A DNA stretch of 64,000 nt, taken from the NCBI GenBank assembly GCA_020746875.1, contig JAGTJL010000014.1, forward strand, positions 1,674,001 to 1,738,000. Direction: 5' to 3'. This document shows, one piece after another, positions 22,597 through 35,550 of the stretch (position 1 is its first letter; every line of letters starts with the position of its first letter). The notes below the pieces were generated by a model. It ran no database searches. It saw only the letters and a program-made list of their open reading frames with translations, and was not told the origin of the DNA. A program made the translations under genes and the position numbers. This DNA is from Rhexocercosporidium sp. MPI-PUGE-AT-0058. Its lineage: Eukaryota; Ascomycota; Leotiomycetes; Helotiales.

Positions 22597-25358
22597 CGCA
22601 GAATGTAAATAGTGAAATGAGAACCCCTCACGAAGGGAGAGGATCGGCGGAAAGCGAACGAATACCTGTTGTAGGATACCGTCATTGACCATGATGAAAA
22701 TGATAGCATCATGACCTATCAACCCGTCCTACGTCCAGAATCTATCGGATACGGTACTTGCCCTCATCAGATTGATGTTGGTACCCGCCAGAATCATACT
22801 AGCTCGTGCTAACAGATTTATCCCGGACAAATGGGTCAGGACACTTGAGCTGGGCCGTGTTGGCTTGGTCCTTCCTGAGCTTAAGACAAGAGATAGGATG
22901 CCGTTATGCGAAGAAAAGCCACATATCTGCCGAAATCTCCATGAGGAATAAGTCCGTTGCTGCAGAGTGAACACACACCTATCCCTGGATTGGTGGCTGA
23001 TTGGTTCGCAAAAAGGAAGCACTGAGTGCGACATACATACGAGAAGCGATTGCTGCAAAAGCATAATGCTCGGTCTTAATGCTCCCCTCCGATGGACGGA
23101 AGAATGAGGGGGAGGGGTGAATCACAGCCGAAGGCTGTCGCTGCAATGATCGCGGAGACTTTCTCGACAGCGGGGTGAGAGGTGGCGTTCGCTGCATCGC
23201 AGACCTGTGGACAGAATCTAGACACTGGCACTAGACCACAACATGCCTGACAGAAACAAAAATCGCACCTTGACATAAGCAAAAGAAAAAAAAAAAAGGA
23301 TGGGTATGAAAAGCCGGAAAAGACTGGATGCGGCTCTGCGAGAATAAACGGACCGCACAGGCTATAACTTGGACGGTCTCGCTGTCAGACGGGGGAAAAA
23401 GTTGGCTCATGTGGGTGGCCCAGCGGCAATCCTGATTCGATCATCCCTTTGGGTGTGAAGACCTTTCATTCTGTGGGTGTGGGTGGCGATGCTAGCGAAT
23501 CATCGCCTGCGATTTCCTGCACGTATTTTAGCGACCTTTCGAAAGTTCGAGGCGCAGAAGAATTCGAGGGTATACAAAACTGTACGAAGAAGAGATATCG
23601 CGAGTTTGTTTTTTCGCAGGTTTTCGTTTCGGTTGAAGAATTTTTGGAGGGCACTGTTGTTTCTTGGGAGGTGGGAGCTGTCATCTTATATTCCGGGCTG
23701 CAGTCCTTGCAAGGTCACCTGCCACATGCAAGCCTACGCCCGACTGCTATGAAGAATCGAGAAGTCTAGTTTGGTTGCCTCGTTTGCCTTATCAACAAAT
23801 AAAGGCCAGCATTGGATCTCGACCAATTACACAGTCGATGGCAAGGCCAACAGTCGAGGAGACACACAGTATGCACTGATGTAGCATTTCCCTGCATTTC
23901 TCCTGCAAGTGGTAGCGTATGGAAGGACAGGACAGTTCTATTTTGCCGCTGGGACCGAAATGCGAACCATGACAGAGTGACCTATCGATTTTCAGACGAG
24001 AGGAGAAGCCATGCCGAACGATGGAGGTTGAATTAAACTTTTGGGAGATCCGGGGGTCTGTGTGATTTGCTTCCAAGCGGCGCATCAAGTTTGAAGGGTT
24101 GATTGGAGTCTGTGAGCATCAAGAAGGCGGCGCTATGTGGCAGACCAAGAGTGGAGGTTCCAATTCCAGGAATGGATCCGTATGGTGGACGTTTCGCACG
24201 CCTTCTACTCGTTCAAGTCATGAACTCGGCCAGATGATCTCAATACCATCCTGAGAAGAAATGACGTCTATCGCCCATAAACGTGCCCCTCCTAGGACAT
24301 CGGTCTACGCCAGAAGCTCCAGTATCTGTATTCGGAACGACTCTGAGGTAGGAGGATATCTACCGGGTTTCCGTGTTTTGATATTTCCCGTTCCTTGACT
24401 CTTTCAGCCACTACCTAAGTCTTCTATCGGTTCGAGCGTCGAGGGGTATCTCAGCATGTCAGGCACGATACGCGACACTCCTCAGAGATGGCAGCGAATA
24501 TCGGATCTACCTCAAAGTGGTCGCGCCGCCGTAACAAGAAGATGTTGGACGGCAAAGATGGCGCGACAGCTGCGAGGAATCTGATACGCCCATCCATCTT
24601 CGACGATAGCTGCAAGATTCAGAAGATGGCTGTGATTGTCCTGAGCTTTGGCGGGGTGCAGGCAGTCACTGATAGGGATAAAAACGACGATGCAACCCCG
24701 AGGGGCCTGTGTAAGAAGTTGCGATGTGGCGGTGAGTGCCCCTTAAGGCGCAGCTGATGACCTTGAGCAAAGCTCGGGTGAAGGACTAATCTGAAAAGGG
24801 AAGACTCGGGTTACATCCATCCCATCATACTTAAGAGAATTGTCATCGTGTCGGACATTAACTCCGTTTGGTAGATTAAACAGAATGTATAGGTGAAGGT
24901 TTGACGAAGAGATCTTGATGGGATCGTGTATGAAGCAAGGAAAGACATCGTGGTGGCGGAAGGGACCAAAGGGCTTTCGCTTCAAGCGAGATCACGTGGC
25001 AAGTACTGGACCAACCTGAATCTGAGGGAGGGACGAAGTTCTGGATGGCGAGGGCACTTAAACTCCAAGGGGTATTCTTTCCACTTCATCCACTTTAAAA
25101 CCTTCTCAACCCAGCAGCGAAACATCAATACACAATATTACCCTGGCAGATGCCAATCATACCATACCGCTTGAACGGCTAGGGCTCAATTTGCAGATAC
25201 ATTCCTGCTCGTCCGGCCAACTCCACTTCACTAACGTTGTTTGCCTCACCTTCCAATTCTTTCTCCTCAACTACCGCTCTATCAAATTTGAAGAAGCTGG
25301 GAGATTTAGCACATACCCTTGAGCCTGGTCACAATTCAAACACCAAAAGTTGTTCACA
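22597..25358. other. 2.8-kb intergenic stretch
   Basis: Contains a 14-base poly-A/AG run near 23284-23298 and several open frames of 60-110 codons on both strands without motifs. The last 300 bases form the promoter and 5' leader of the RRM gene. No gene is supported. Confidence 0.4.
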
Positions 25359-26580
25359 ATGGATTCAGGCAACTGGCGTATCAAGCGCGAACCACAAGGC
25401 TCGTCAGCTAAAACACCCAGAGGCAAACAGCGAGCTTCATTCCAGGCTCGTTCGAGTTGGGGTCAAGGTCAGCAGTCGAGCCCAATACAGCAAAGTCTTC
25501 CTTCACGTGATGGTCTCCGGAAGTCGATGGGCGAATCACAGGTGAGAAATTGGCCAAGAAGGTGTCAAATGCAGGCGAGCTAACATCAAATAATCTTCCC
25601 GATGCATTGAGGAAGGCCGCCGACTCTATGTCGGAAATCTGCCGTATGAGGCAACCGTCAAGGACATTGAGATGTTGTTCCAAGACGTTGCGCCTATGAT
25701 TGAGGGAATCAACATATCCGTGGATGCTATGACAGGTCGCAATCCATCCTACTGCTTCGTTGACTTCCGCACCCGGGAAATGGCAGGAGCGGTCATGCAA
25801 GAGGACAATGGTCGAGAGTTCCTACGACGGAATCTTAAGGTCAAGCCTGGGGTCAAATCAGAGAGAAACGCCAACCGTTCCACGAGTAGTTCCGAGAGCA
25901 GATCCGAAGGCAGCCAACTTACATTTGATTGCTGGAATCGCCTTGAGACACCGGGAGACCTGAACTTAGCAGCAAATGAAGGACGTCGACTCTACGTCGG
26001 AGGGCTTCCTAGATTCGAAAACCAAGTCGACACAAACCAACAGACGAAAGAACTCTTCAAGGATTACAACGTCCAGGTAATCAGTAAGCCCATCTCGGCA
26101 CATGAATCAAAGAAAGATCTGCCGGGCAATCACAATTACTGCTTTGTCGACCTTGCAACACCTGAAGAGGCGGCATCTGCAGCCACAGCTCTCGACAACC
26201 TCCCTAGATGGAATTGGAAGATCAAAGTAAGCGTTACTCGAGGTACATCTGGCAAAATGTCTGAGAGAAGAAAGCTCTTCGTTGAAGGATTGCCCGAGTT
26301 TCCTGACCAAGAGACCACTGACCTCAAGATACAAGAGCTTTTCGAAGGGTTCGAAATATCTACAATCAGCAAATTGAAGACCCCACAAGACATGGGTGAC
26401 GGAAAGAAGAGGAATAGTTTCTGCTTCGTCGAACTCGCCAACGCATCAGATGCTGATAGGGCATTATTAGAGCTTGACTGGAAGGAGAAGTGGGGCATTC
26501 AGGTCAGGGTTAAGCCAGCGACTTCTTCTAATATTCCTGGTCAGAAGGCAGAGACCCGAAAACCCGCAGGTAGATGGTAG
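25359..26580 (+). CDS. RNA-binding protein with three RRM domains
   Basis: Two exons, 25359-25541 and 25612-26580, join at phase 0 to 383 residues. The intron has a GTGAGA donor and a GCTAACATC branch site. The first 60 residues are basic and Gln/Ser rich. Three RRMs follow, starting near residues 62, 186 and 281. Their RNP2 motifs are LYVGNLP, LYVGGLP and LFVEGLP, and their RNP1-like motifs are YCFVDF, YCFVDL and FCFVEL. RRM proteins bind single-stranded RNA in splicing, mRNA stability or transport. The layout resembles a family of short fungal RRM proteins, but no specific orthologue is claimed. Confidence 0.85.
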
Positions 26581-26852
26581 GGGCCGTCCTTTGGGCGTTG
26601 TTGAGATATGTACCAGCCAGTAGCTACCGCAAGCAATACATTTCTTCTCCCTCAAATATTAATAAGCGACTATTTGTATCCTATCTAGATTCAGGGGGAT
26701 CTCGCGTAACATTCGTACAGTAAACGAATAAAAGCGGGTCAACGCGGGGTTGTCAACCTCCACCAACTACATCTCAAAGCCTTCACCATACGGGCAAGAT
26801 CACTGTACATTTCCTCTCATCATCTTTATATGCAAAATACCCTCTCACTACA

Positions 26853-27992
26853 ATGTCTCGCCCCAAAACCCTCCAAGTATCCCTCCCAGACCTCGCCCAA
26901 ATGATTGACCATTCGCTCCTGCACCCCACTATGACGGACGACGAAGTCTTAGCCGGGCTTCAGATATGCAAGAAATACAACGTGAAAACAGGTCAGTGCT
27001 TCTCAATATTCTCAACACCATCAAAGAATCCCAATACTCATTCCCCATCCCAAACACCAACCCCTAACACCCTCAAGCATGCGTAAAACCCTACCACCTC
27101 CCATTCGCGCGCAAAGCCCTCGAAGACACCCCCACCATCCTCCTCTGTCCCGTGATCGGCTTCCCCCACGGATCATCCACGCTCGACGTCAAACACTTTG
27201 AAGCGCGACGGGCGGTTGAAGAGGGTGGGAAGGAGATCGATATGGTTGTTAATATCGGGAGGGTCAAGAGCGGGAAGTGGGAGTTTGTACGGCATGAGAT
27301 AGAGACGGTCAATAAGCTTGTGGTGGAGATGGATGCGATTCTGAAGGTGATTTTTGAGAATGATTGTACGTTGATTCGACATCCCATTCCGTTTCGTTCC
27401 GGTTTCTTTTTTTTGGGATGTTTTATTTTTTTTTTATTTGCTCTTCTGAATTTGATTTTGTTGGTGGGTGAGAGGACATGAGAGGAAACCCTGGACTAAT
27501 GCGAATAGACCTCACCGACGAAGAAATCATCAAGCTCTGCGAGATCTGCAGTTCCATCCCCGTGGCTTTCATCAAGACATCTACCGGAGTATGTATAGAT
27601 TCTCTCCCAATTTCTCAAGGGTCTGAGATCTCGATCCGAAGACATCTCTCAGCAGCAATGTCATCACATCAACACATCCTAGATCTCAAAACTTTGCAAA
27701 TCACAATGTTAACTTGCAGCAGTACGGCTTCACCAAACTCCCCAGTGGGGATTACAACTATCGCGGCGCGACGACCCGTCATCTTGAGCTGATGAGGAAG
27801 CACACTAGCGAGAACGTGCAGATTAAAGCTGCTGGAGGGGTGAGGACTCTGGATGATCTGTTGAGGGTTCGAGCGTTGGGCGTTACGAGAGTGGGCGCTA
27901 CGGCTACGGAGGCGATTTTGGAGGAGGCGATTAGGAGAGGAATTGGGGAGGTGAAGGTTGATGTTGAGGTGCCGCCTTTTGGAGATGAGTGA
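26853..27992 (+). CDS. deoxyribose-phosphate aldolase (DERA)
   Basis: Four exons, 26853-26991, 27078-27365, 27509-27588 and 27723-27992, give 258 residues, the usual size. The enzyme (EC 4.1.2.4) splits 2-deoxyribose 5-phosphate into glyceraldehyde 3-phosphate and acetaldehyde in deoxynucleoside breakdown. Visible family motifs are IDHSLLHPTMTDDEV, CVKPYHLPFAR, VIGFPHGSSTLDVK, EIDMVVNIGRVKSG and FIKTSTG, in which Lys forms the Schiff base, and VQIKAAGGVRTLDD with the second active-site Lys. The acceptor of the last intron could lie 3 bases earlier (CAG|CAG), which would add one Gln. The end is VEVPPFGDE. Confidence 0.95.
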
Positions 27993-28265
27993 GGGGGTGA
28001 AATGAGATTGGGACATTGGAAAAGGTGACCTGGATCTTGGTGGTTTTCTCTGGACATTATATATTGTTCATTCCACACTTCACGAGTACCTAAATCTCAA
28101 ATTACTAAATACGATCATCATGCAACGCTAAAGTAAAGCCTCATCCAGAGACTACGGCAGCCAAAATGGTAGGTATCTCAGACTGACGAATAAAACTCCT
28201 TGCTCAGAAAACCATGCATCAATCCAACTCTTCCACATCCTTCTCCAACCCCTTCTACTCATAAC

Positions 28266-31071
28266 TCAAACAGCCACACCCACAGGCGTAGCCAAAGCTT
28301 CCGTAACCTCAACCGTGCTACTCGCCTTCCTCAACTCCGGCCCAGGCGCCGTAACCTTCGCAGAACTAACTTTCTGCACTTCCGGCACCTCATCACTAAC
28401 TTCCACTGTACTGACTTGCATGATTGTGTCTTTTGATGGGGAGGTGCCGCCAAACGGCCAGAGGAATTTGCCGATTGAACCGATTACGCTGCCGCGCTTT
28501 ACGTGGGTTGGTCGTTTGGGGACTGCGGATGTGGTTTCGGATGAGGTGGCGAGGGCGGAGGTCGTTGGTGAGTCTGTTGAGGGGGCAGTAACTGGAATAG
28601 GCGTGATTTCTTCAGAGGTGGAAATGGTTGTGGGTTGAGATTGGATGGGGGCTGTTGGCTCTTGGATGGCTGGTTCTAAGACTGGTTGAGCGACCTGGGC
28701 GGCTGGTTCTGAGATCGGTTGGGTAATGGGACCGAGAGCTGACTCGATTTCAACTTCCTTCACTACCACAGGTAATGGAGCTTGCGGTGCTGGCAAGTGT
28801 GTAGCAAGGGTCCTAGTGATGAGTTGGATTGCTTCATGCATAGCATCAAGCTCTGTCATCTTGTTAGTGTCATGGAATCACTGGAGGAAAAGGGGAAACT
28901 CACTGGAATGAAGGATATCCAAACTCTCTTGGGTGACAGTGACCATTGGTATAGCTGCTTCAGACGGCACCTCAACGGTCTTTGTTGTTGTTTTGGTGAT
29001 ATTGGTGACTGAAGCTGTAGCCGTCACTAGGGTTGGGCCATTCTCTGTGGAGGTCGATTCCAGAGCAGAGACTACGAGGTCTTTTGCTTGAGAGATAGCA
29101 GACGGAACGGCAGACTCTTTATCGTCCGACGATGCCTGACTTGGTTCTGGAGATGCTGTCTTTAGCTCTGGAATATCTTGCTGGATTGCCTCGGGAGAAG
29201 CTGCAAGCTCTGGCTCATTGTTTGCGGAGACCGATTTTGGTTGTTCGGATTCTGTTGGGAGTGTGGATTTCACAACTTCTTCTGATGTAGCTACGGCTTC
29301 CTCTTTCTTCGAGTCCACAACCGGACTCGCCGCGGTTTCTGGCTGTTGCTTAATCTCTGGGACTGACTCGACACTAGCTGGTGGTGGTATCGAAACAGTC
29401 TTATTAGCCTCTTCAATACGCACAATCGGCTCTCCGGAATTCGATCGGCGTAGAAGCTGCTCGACGAAGGTTGCTTCAGACTCCTCGGGCTGAGAAACTA
29501 CCATTTCCTGCTTCTTTTCAGAAACTGCAGAATGTGCTGGCTCCTCCGCTACCCCATTGTGAACAATTCCCAGCTCAGCCAAGATTGTTGGTTGCACAGC
29601 TTCTTCCGCCTCAGAAACCGCGGTAGCCAAGGAAACCTCCTCAGCAGGTTTTGGCACTTCGACATCTTTCGTCAATGGCGCAAGCCCAGGTCTCGATTCA
29701 GTCTCAACCACTGGCTTCGAAACTGGAAGTTCGACCGCCTTGATTTCCTCCTTGGCTTGCTCTTTCTCGGCCACAGGTGCTTCTTTGCTAGCTGGAGTTT
29801 CGACGACTGCTGGAATAACCTCATTAGTGATGGGGATAGAGATTTCCTTTGTCACAGGAACTGAAGGAGGTAGTTGCTCAGGTTGGGGAGCAGGACTCTC
29901 GATTTTGGCTGGTAATGGAGCGTCTTTGACTTCAACTGGCTTAGGTTCCGTCGAGGGAATCGACGTCTGGGGCTCTACTGGTGCAGGAAGATCTTTTGGC
30001 AAGTCCAGAGTCTTTTCGGAAACAGGCGCGGAGGGTTGAGGGGCTGTAATTGGGGTCTCTGTCTTTGCAACCGGTGTATCCGCCTTCTCTGCAACCTAGA
30101 CGAGGTCAGATTTTTTATCTCAACACGGGGATTCAACCTACCACTGGAGTAACGGTCTTTTCCTCGGCACCCTTTTGCTCAGCAGATTTCTCTGCGGGCT
30201 TTGACTCTTCGACAACCGACTTCGAGACAGCCTTGATCTCCCCGTCCGACCCAATAGTAATTTTCAACTCCACAGGCGCAGCCTCATTCTCAGACTTGGC
30301 ATCCGTGGTTCCCTCCTCCGTCTTTACAGCCGGTTTCTGGATCTCAATAGCAATAGTCTTCTCGCCCGCAGCAACGGCTTTCGCCTCAGTAGGCTCAGAT
30401 ACTTTTGGAGCCTCCACATCCTCATCCACAGCCACTTCACCACCCTCAGCCTTCTTTTTCTCCTCGGCTTGCAGCTTGTCCTTCTCGGCCTCGACCTTTG
30501 CATCCTCAGCGAGATCTTTCGAGATCGCTTTAACGATTTTCTCTCCCTCATCAGACGCAATTTTTGTAACTGTTTTCTTCGCACTGTCCGCAGCCATCTT
30601 GCCCAGAATAGCAACTTCACCAGCAATCAGTTCGGGCTGGACGAGCGATGCTACGCCGATTGCTACTGCGAGTGCTCCCCTAAAACCAATCAGATCAAAC
30701 CCCTCGAAATCCATGCACAGGGAAGGAAAACACACTCAGCAATTAACTCCGGATGCTGCTTCACAGCCTCAACAACATGTTCAGCACCATTGACCACTTC
30801 CTCTACCACAACCTCTACAGCGCCCTCCACTTTATGGAGGATATTCGAGACACCATCGTCGGTTGCTGATACGGCTTCTTGCGCGATGCCGCTCTCGAGG
30901 GTTTTGAATTCGGCGGTGGCGGCAGCACCGAGGGAGGATACTACTGCTGTTGCGGTTTCTACGAGAACATGCTCGGTCTGTGATGGGTTAGTTGATTGTT
31001 TTTCCGTTTTCCTTGGAGTAGTCTTGGGTAGGGAGATTGGGACGTACGGCTTTGACTACTGTCGTCGCCAT
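28266..31071 (-). CDS. long acidic low-complexity protein of unknown function (about 860 residues)
   Basis: Five exons, 31071-31048, 30977-30736, 30679-30142, 30095-28904 and 28852-28266, all join in phase to 860 residues. The N terminus is Ala/Val rich, with repeated EHVV/VEEVV helices and a hydrophobic patch GALAVAIGVASLVQPELIAG. The remainder is dominated by Glu, Pro, Ala, Val, Lys, Ser and Thr in loose repeats such as PVxEPAAQxxQPVLEPA. Runs of Lys/Glu around residues 125-160 suggest a coiled coil. No domain or catalytic motif is seen. It may be a surface, organelle-associated or scaffold protein; this is a guess. The first exon codes only eight residues. Confidence 0.65.
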
Positions 31072-34000
31072 ATTTGCGGTCTTGCTCTGTGTATCTTAAG
31101 AGTTCTGATTTATTTCCTGCCGGTAAGAGCGGAATGGTCGAATGTTCTCAGTGCCTGCTCCACGGGACTTCTCAATCGCCTACTCAAACAATATTCAACG
31201 CTTCGTCAACTCGTCAAATCGTCAAACTAGCAACTTCACAGTCTCGAGCAAAATATATACAAGTAAAGAAAGCCCTCCACCCTCCACCAAAGAAAAGAAG
31301 AAACCTACAACCCCTCCAGCTCCCTAGCCCAATCCCAAGCTCCCCACCATCCACCAATCCCTAAAACCCAACCAGTCAGCGCTCACCCGCAGTGCACCAT
31401 CGTCCGCCATCGACGGCCAGACTTCCCTAAAGCGCCCTAGACGCACCCCACACCACCCCACTCCTGGGCTCCAGTACGGGCTTCAGCGAGAGTGTGGCTT
31501 GCCTGGGCCTTGTCAGCTGCTGAGACTTTGCAGATATGTGCATGTGAAGTGCTGCATTGTGCATGAAGATAAAATAAGTACTAGCACAGTATTCAGAAAT
31601 ATCTTCGGATGAAGTTCTCCGTGATGGGTTCCTTCATTGATGGAGGAAAGTGTACAGTAATTACTGCGACGCTTCTTGTGAAAACGAGAAATGAGAACCC
31701 GGTTGGGGAGGCGAGAGAAATTGATCTCTTCAGGGATTGTAATTCCTGGTCTAAGCTCAAGCTCAAGCTCAATTTATTAACCCTCCGAGCAGGCAATATT
31801 GCGCAAATTGCGCAAGGTCTCATTTATCTCGATGCGGCTTCGAGCCTCGGCTAGGTTAATCGAGATATTCCCACGTCTAAGGCGCGTGGCCATGAAAAGC
31901 TTCTAGCTGAAGCACTATACGGAGTAAGAAAGATATCTAGGTCGGTGACATTCACTTAATGATTGCTGCCATTCCCGTCAGCATGAGCACTTGCAGGTGA
32001 AGCAAATGGCATTGAAATGTGATATATGTGATCGCGACAACTACTAACAAATATCTTGTATAAAGTTATTTTTATTCGTATTAATTAACCAGTATATGAC
32101 ATGCATTCCATATTTCATACATATACATTCTAAAGCTAGACTGATTGCCATTGCTCAATTACCGTCAAGTGACTTTCAATGACTCAAATTTGTGCTCCTC
32201 GAAACCTCGTGCAGGCTACGAATTTTCTTCTTCTTTGAGATTGTTCTGAAGTCGAAATTCTTCTGGTGAACAAGAATCGAAGCACTCCTGCCGTAAAAAG
32301 TGGGAAAGTAGAAGTGAAATCGTGCAGATAGAGCATGGGAAGACAGCGCGCATGGATGATGAATATCGGGCTTGGATCCACCTAATATAGCTTATCACTA
32401 AAGATATTCTAACGTCACCTCATCAGATTGGAAGTCAATTTCATTCACGTTCCCCAAAACGATTGATGCAAATCGAAGAAAGCTGTACTGACATTCAAGT
32501 TTTTCCTAAGTGGGAAGAATGCCAAGTTTGTACCCTCCTCTGGTAATTTGAACATGATCTTTTTCCATATGTGTGACATCTTGATGAGTCCCATACAGCC
32601 AACAATCCTTTTTGAACGAGAGGGAAAGCTCTCCCGAAGATTTGCTCGGTCCAAAAGTCTTTAATATTCTTTCCAATCATAACTCCAAGGAAATGGTTGT
32701 CGAACCGCCTAATCTGCGGAATGAAAGTCACTTCCGTATGAACTAGCCACCTTTGCCAAACTTCATCCTCCGGTTTCCCGATTCTTTGAAGGTATGTATG
32801 GCATTGTTCCCTGCTCTGTAACACACGATCATCTTGTCCTTCCCTGCGTATTTGCTATCGATATCACCAAGTCTTGTTTCGGCTGCAGGTCTGGGTTTTG
32901 CGTCTCCGAACCATGCCGCGAATGTCATCCATGCCATATATTGACTCTTTTTCTGTCTTCCTGTATGATTTCGCGGCAGTCATTCGAGGTTCACGTGTTT
33001 GCGGAGGGGGCCTGGAAGCCTTTGGCGAAGAATAGAAGGGCACAGGAGTAGCCAGAGAGCTTGTCTGTCCGCGCCAGTTGCCCCTTTCTGGAGCAGGACC
33101 CAAGACTTCAACTGCTACACTTTCCAGAGCCTGTCGAAAGCTTTAAATGTTTTTGGGGGTCTGTAAATATCTGTAGGAATTGTCCACAATCGGGAGTAGT
33201 GTCCCTGATCCACGTCCGCAAGGGTTTGCCTCCGCGCCAACTGAATCCACAGGCCGTGAAAAGCAGTCATCCCTCGTTTGGTAGTTTATCTATCGCATTC
33301 TTCGAGTGTGTGACTGCGAAATCCTTTTCCTTGAAATAAGCTTCCTTCGTAGTTTGCCGAAAGAGCGGATCGGGTCGCAGAGGCATCTTGCTGCTGGTGA
33401 GCAGTTTCCGAAGGCCATCCACCGAGCCATACACCCCTCGTATTGTCTCCTATTATCTTCCAAGACATCTTCAGACCGTATCATCATGTTCTCGGCTGCT
33501 CGTCGTGCTCGTTACGGTGTTCAAGGAGGTTCCTGCAATCGAGGGAGATGTCAGCTCTGGGTCCTGCTTGCCATCTCCAGCCCATCTCCTACCCCCGGCC
33601 ATTTTTGTATACGTGCTGTGGTTTGACTTTCGACTTGTGAGAATATCTGTCATGAGATTTGCATTTGGGAATCGGCAATGGGAGAGGAAAACTTGTCGTT
33701 GGGCGCTGCTTCGTGGGACTAGTCATTCTCGGTTTCCAGCACTGACACGCCACACCTTCCCCCCACCCTGCCAGTTATCATGAAAACTTCCATAGGCATG
33801 TGTATCTCTGCGCTTGTCATCTGCATCTGCTGGCGGGCGTAATGTGCTGTGCCGTCACTGAAGGCGTTCGGGGCGGGCTGGGCATGCTTGTTGGAGCCCA
33901 GCGGGCGTCAACCACTCTCACCTTCCACTTTGGCAGTGTGCCAATGCAGCGTTTGCACAATTATCAATCTATTACTCTTGGAATGCAAACCAGGTTAGAG

Positions 34001-35550
34001 CAGTTCTATGGTCACTGTACTGTGTGGTCACTGTACTGTGTAGTCTTTACGATAGCTAGTGGTTATCTAGTGCTCGCTCTGCTCGATCGTGCACATTTAC
34101 TCTACCCCGAGTCGATCGCAAACTTGTAATTTAATTTACAGCTAGCTTGATACTTGTCTCTTTCCAATCCGCGAGTAAATTCCAATCATAAAGAGTAGTA
34201 TTGGTTGTACGTTAGCATGTACGCTGCGATTGCTGTTACAGTGACACACGTGAACAACTGTATCAGTATATCCAAGTACACCAACCAGCCATCACAATCC
34301 GCAGCTTAGAGCCTCAATCTATCTGTATGTTCCAGAATATGGAGGTATGAGATTTGTGTTGGGTTGTACGGAAGCGGTCTGACATGGAGAGAAGCCTCTG
34401 CCCGTCCCAGAAGCGTTGTATACAGACCAGCCCAGCTGTCACCCTTCCGCCCCCGTACCACATTTATCTCTATCTCCTGTGTAGCTGTATGCTAGATCTT
34501 TGGGGATCCAGTAGACGTATACGTGCCTCTTTGTGAGGTTTGCGATTGACGGAACGCCGCATCGCTGAAGTGTTGTCTGCCAATCCTTCATCAATAACTA
34601 CAACACCTATCCCACTCGTTGCAAGTAGTGTTTGTTCCCATTTCCATGTCTACTGTAGTTCTCGGAGCTTATTCATAGAGTGCGATGCTCGTCTGGTTGT
34701 GGGTTGTCTAACACTGCCATCAAGGGAGGCATTCTCGTCGAAGACGGTTCCTTTGTTTACTTTCCCCTATCTAGCCCCTCTAGACCTGATTTCTATCATA
34801 AATCATTATGCGCCTATCATCAAGTCTTTATCGATGTTCTTGTAATCGTTTTGTAGCCGGCGCAGGTTGTGGCAAGATTCGAGGCTTCTAGAGGCAAGTT
34901 TGACCGTGGATTCGAGGGATTTCGGAATGTCAACAAAACAATCTATCACCTGTCTTCACTTCGTATTAGCTCTATCCATGAGAGGCCTGCGTTGTATTTT
35001 CGAGCTCTGCAGTGTACTGAAGTCTAGTGATATTCTACGAATTCCTATTCTCTATTCTTGTGTCGCAAGGCAAGCTCACAAAGATGCTCCTTCCACATTC
35101 TGCTTCCACCATCCCTATCAAACTCTATCTGAATCTACACAACTCCAAATCTCTTACAGCTGAATACACATCTGTATATCTTCAAGTTGCATCCAAACTA
35201 CCATACCTATCTCCATACCTTCATACTACGCACCACATCGCCATATGCCCCTCCTACCCAGCGCTTTTCGCGTGCCTTCCTCGACTGGCTGGACCCTGAA
35301 GGCCAGGAAAATTCTGTTCGCCAACCCTTTTCCGGGTAGACTGAAGCTTCAACCACAGTTCCAGCCTCCATGAAGCCAATCAAGCATGATCACAAGCCAA
35401 AGTATCCTCACAGACCTACACACGAAAATGGTCAAGTCCTGGCTCGCAATGAGTAAGTAGTTAGCGTCTGGGAGTTGCATAAGAACCTCGTCTGCCCCCG
35501 AGATTTCTGATTCTCTTTCTTCCTTCTTCATCACTTTCCCCTTCTCCCTC
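31072..35550. other. 4.5-kb gene-poor stretch, possible gene relics
   Basis: No intact gene recognised. On the minus strand at 32440-33050, three adjacent short frames read like coding text broken by frameshifts (for example DKMIVCYRAGNNAIHTF in one, EDEVWQRWLVHTEV in another), so a decayed gene is possible. The family was not recognised. Palindromic ACTGTACTGTGTGGTCACTG-like repeats lie near 34012-34045. Confidence 0.35.

Noticed and set aside
30469..31230. 253-codon plus-strand frame, and 247 codons at 30050-30793
   Set aside because: Antisense to the in-phase exons of the acidic protein gene; long only because of that gene's codon composition.
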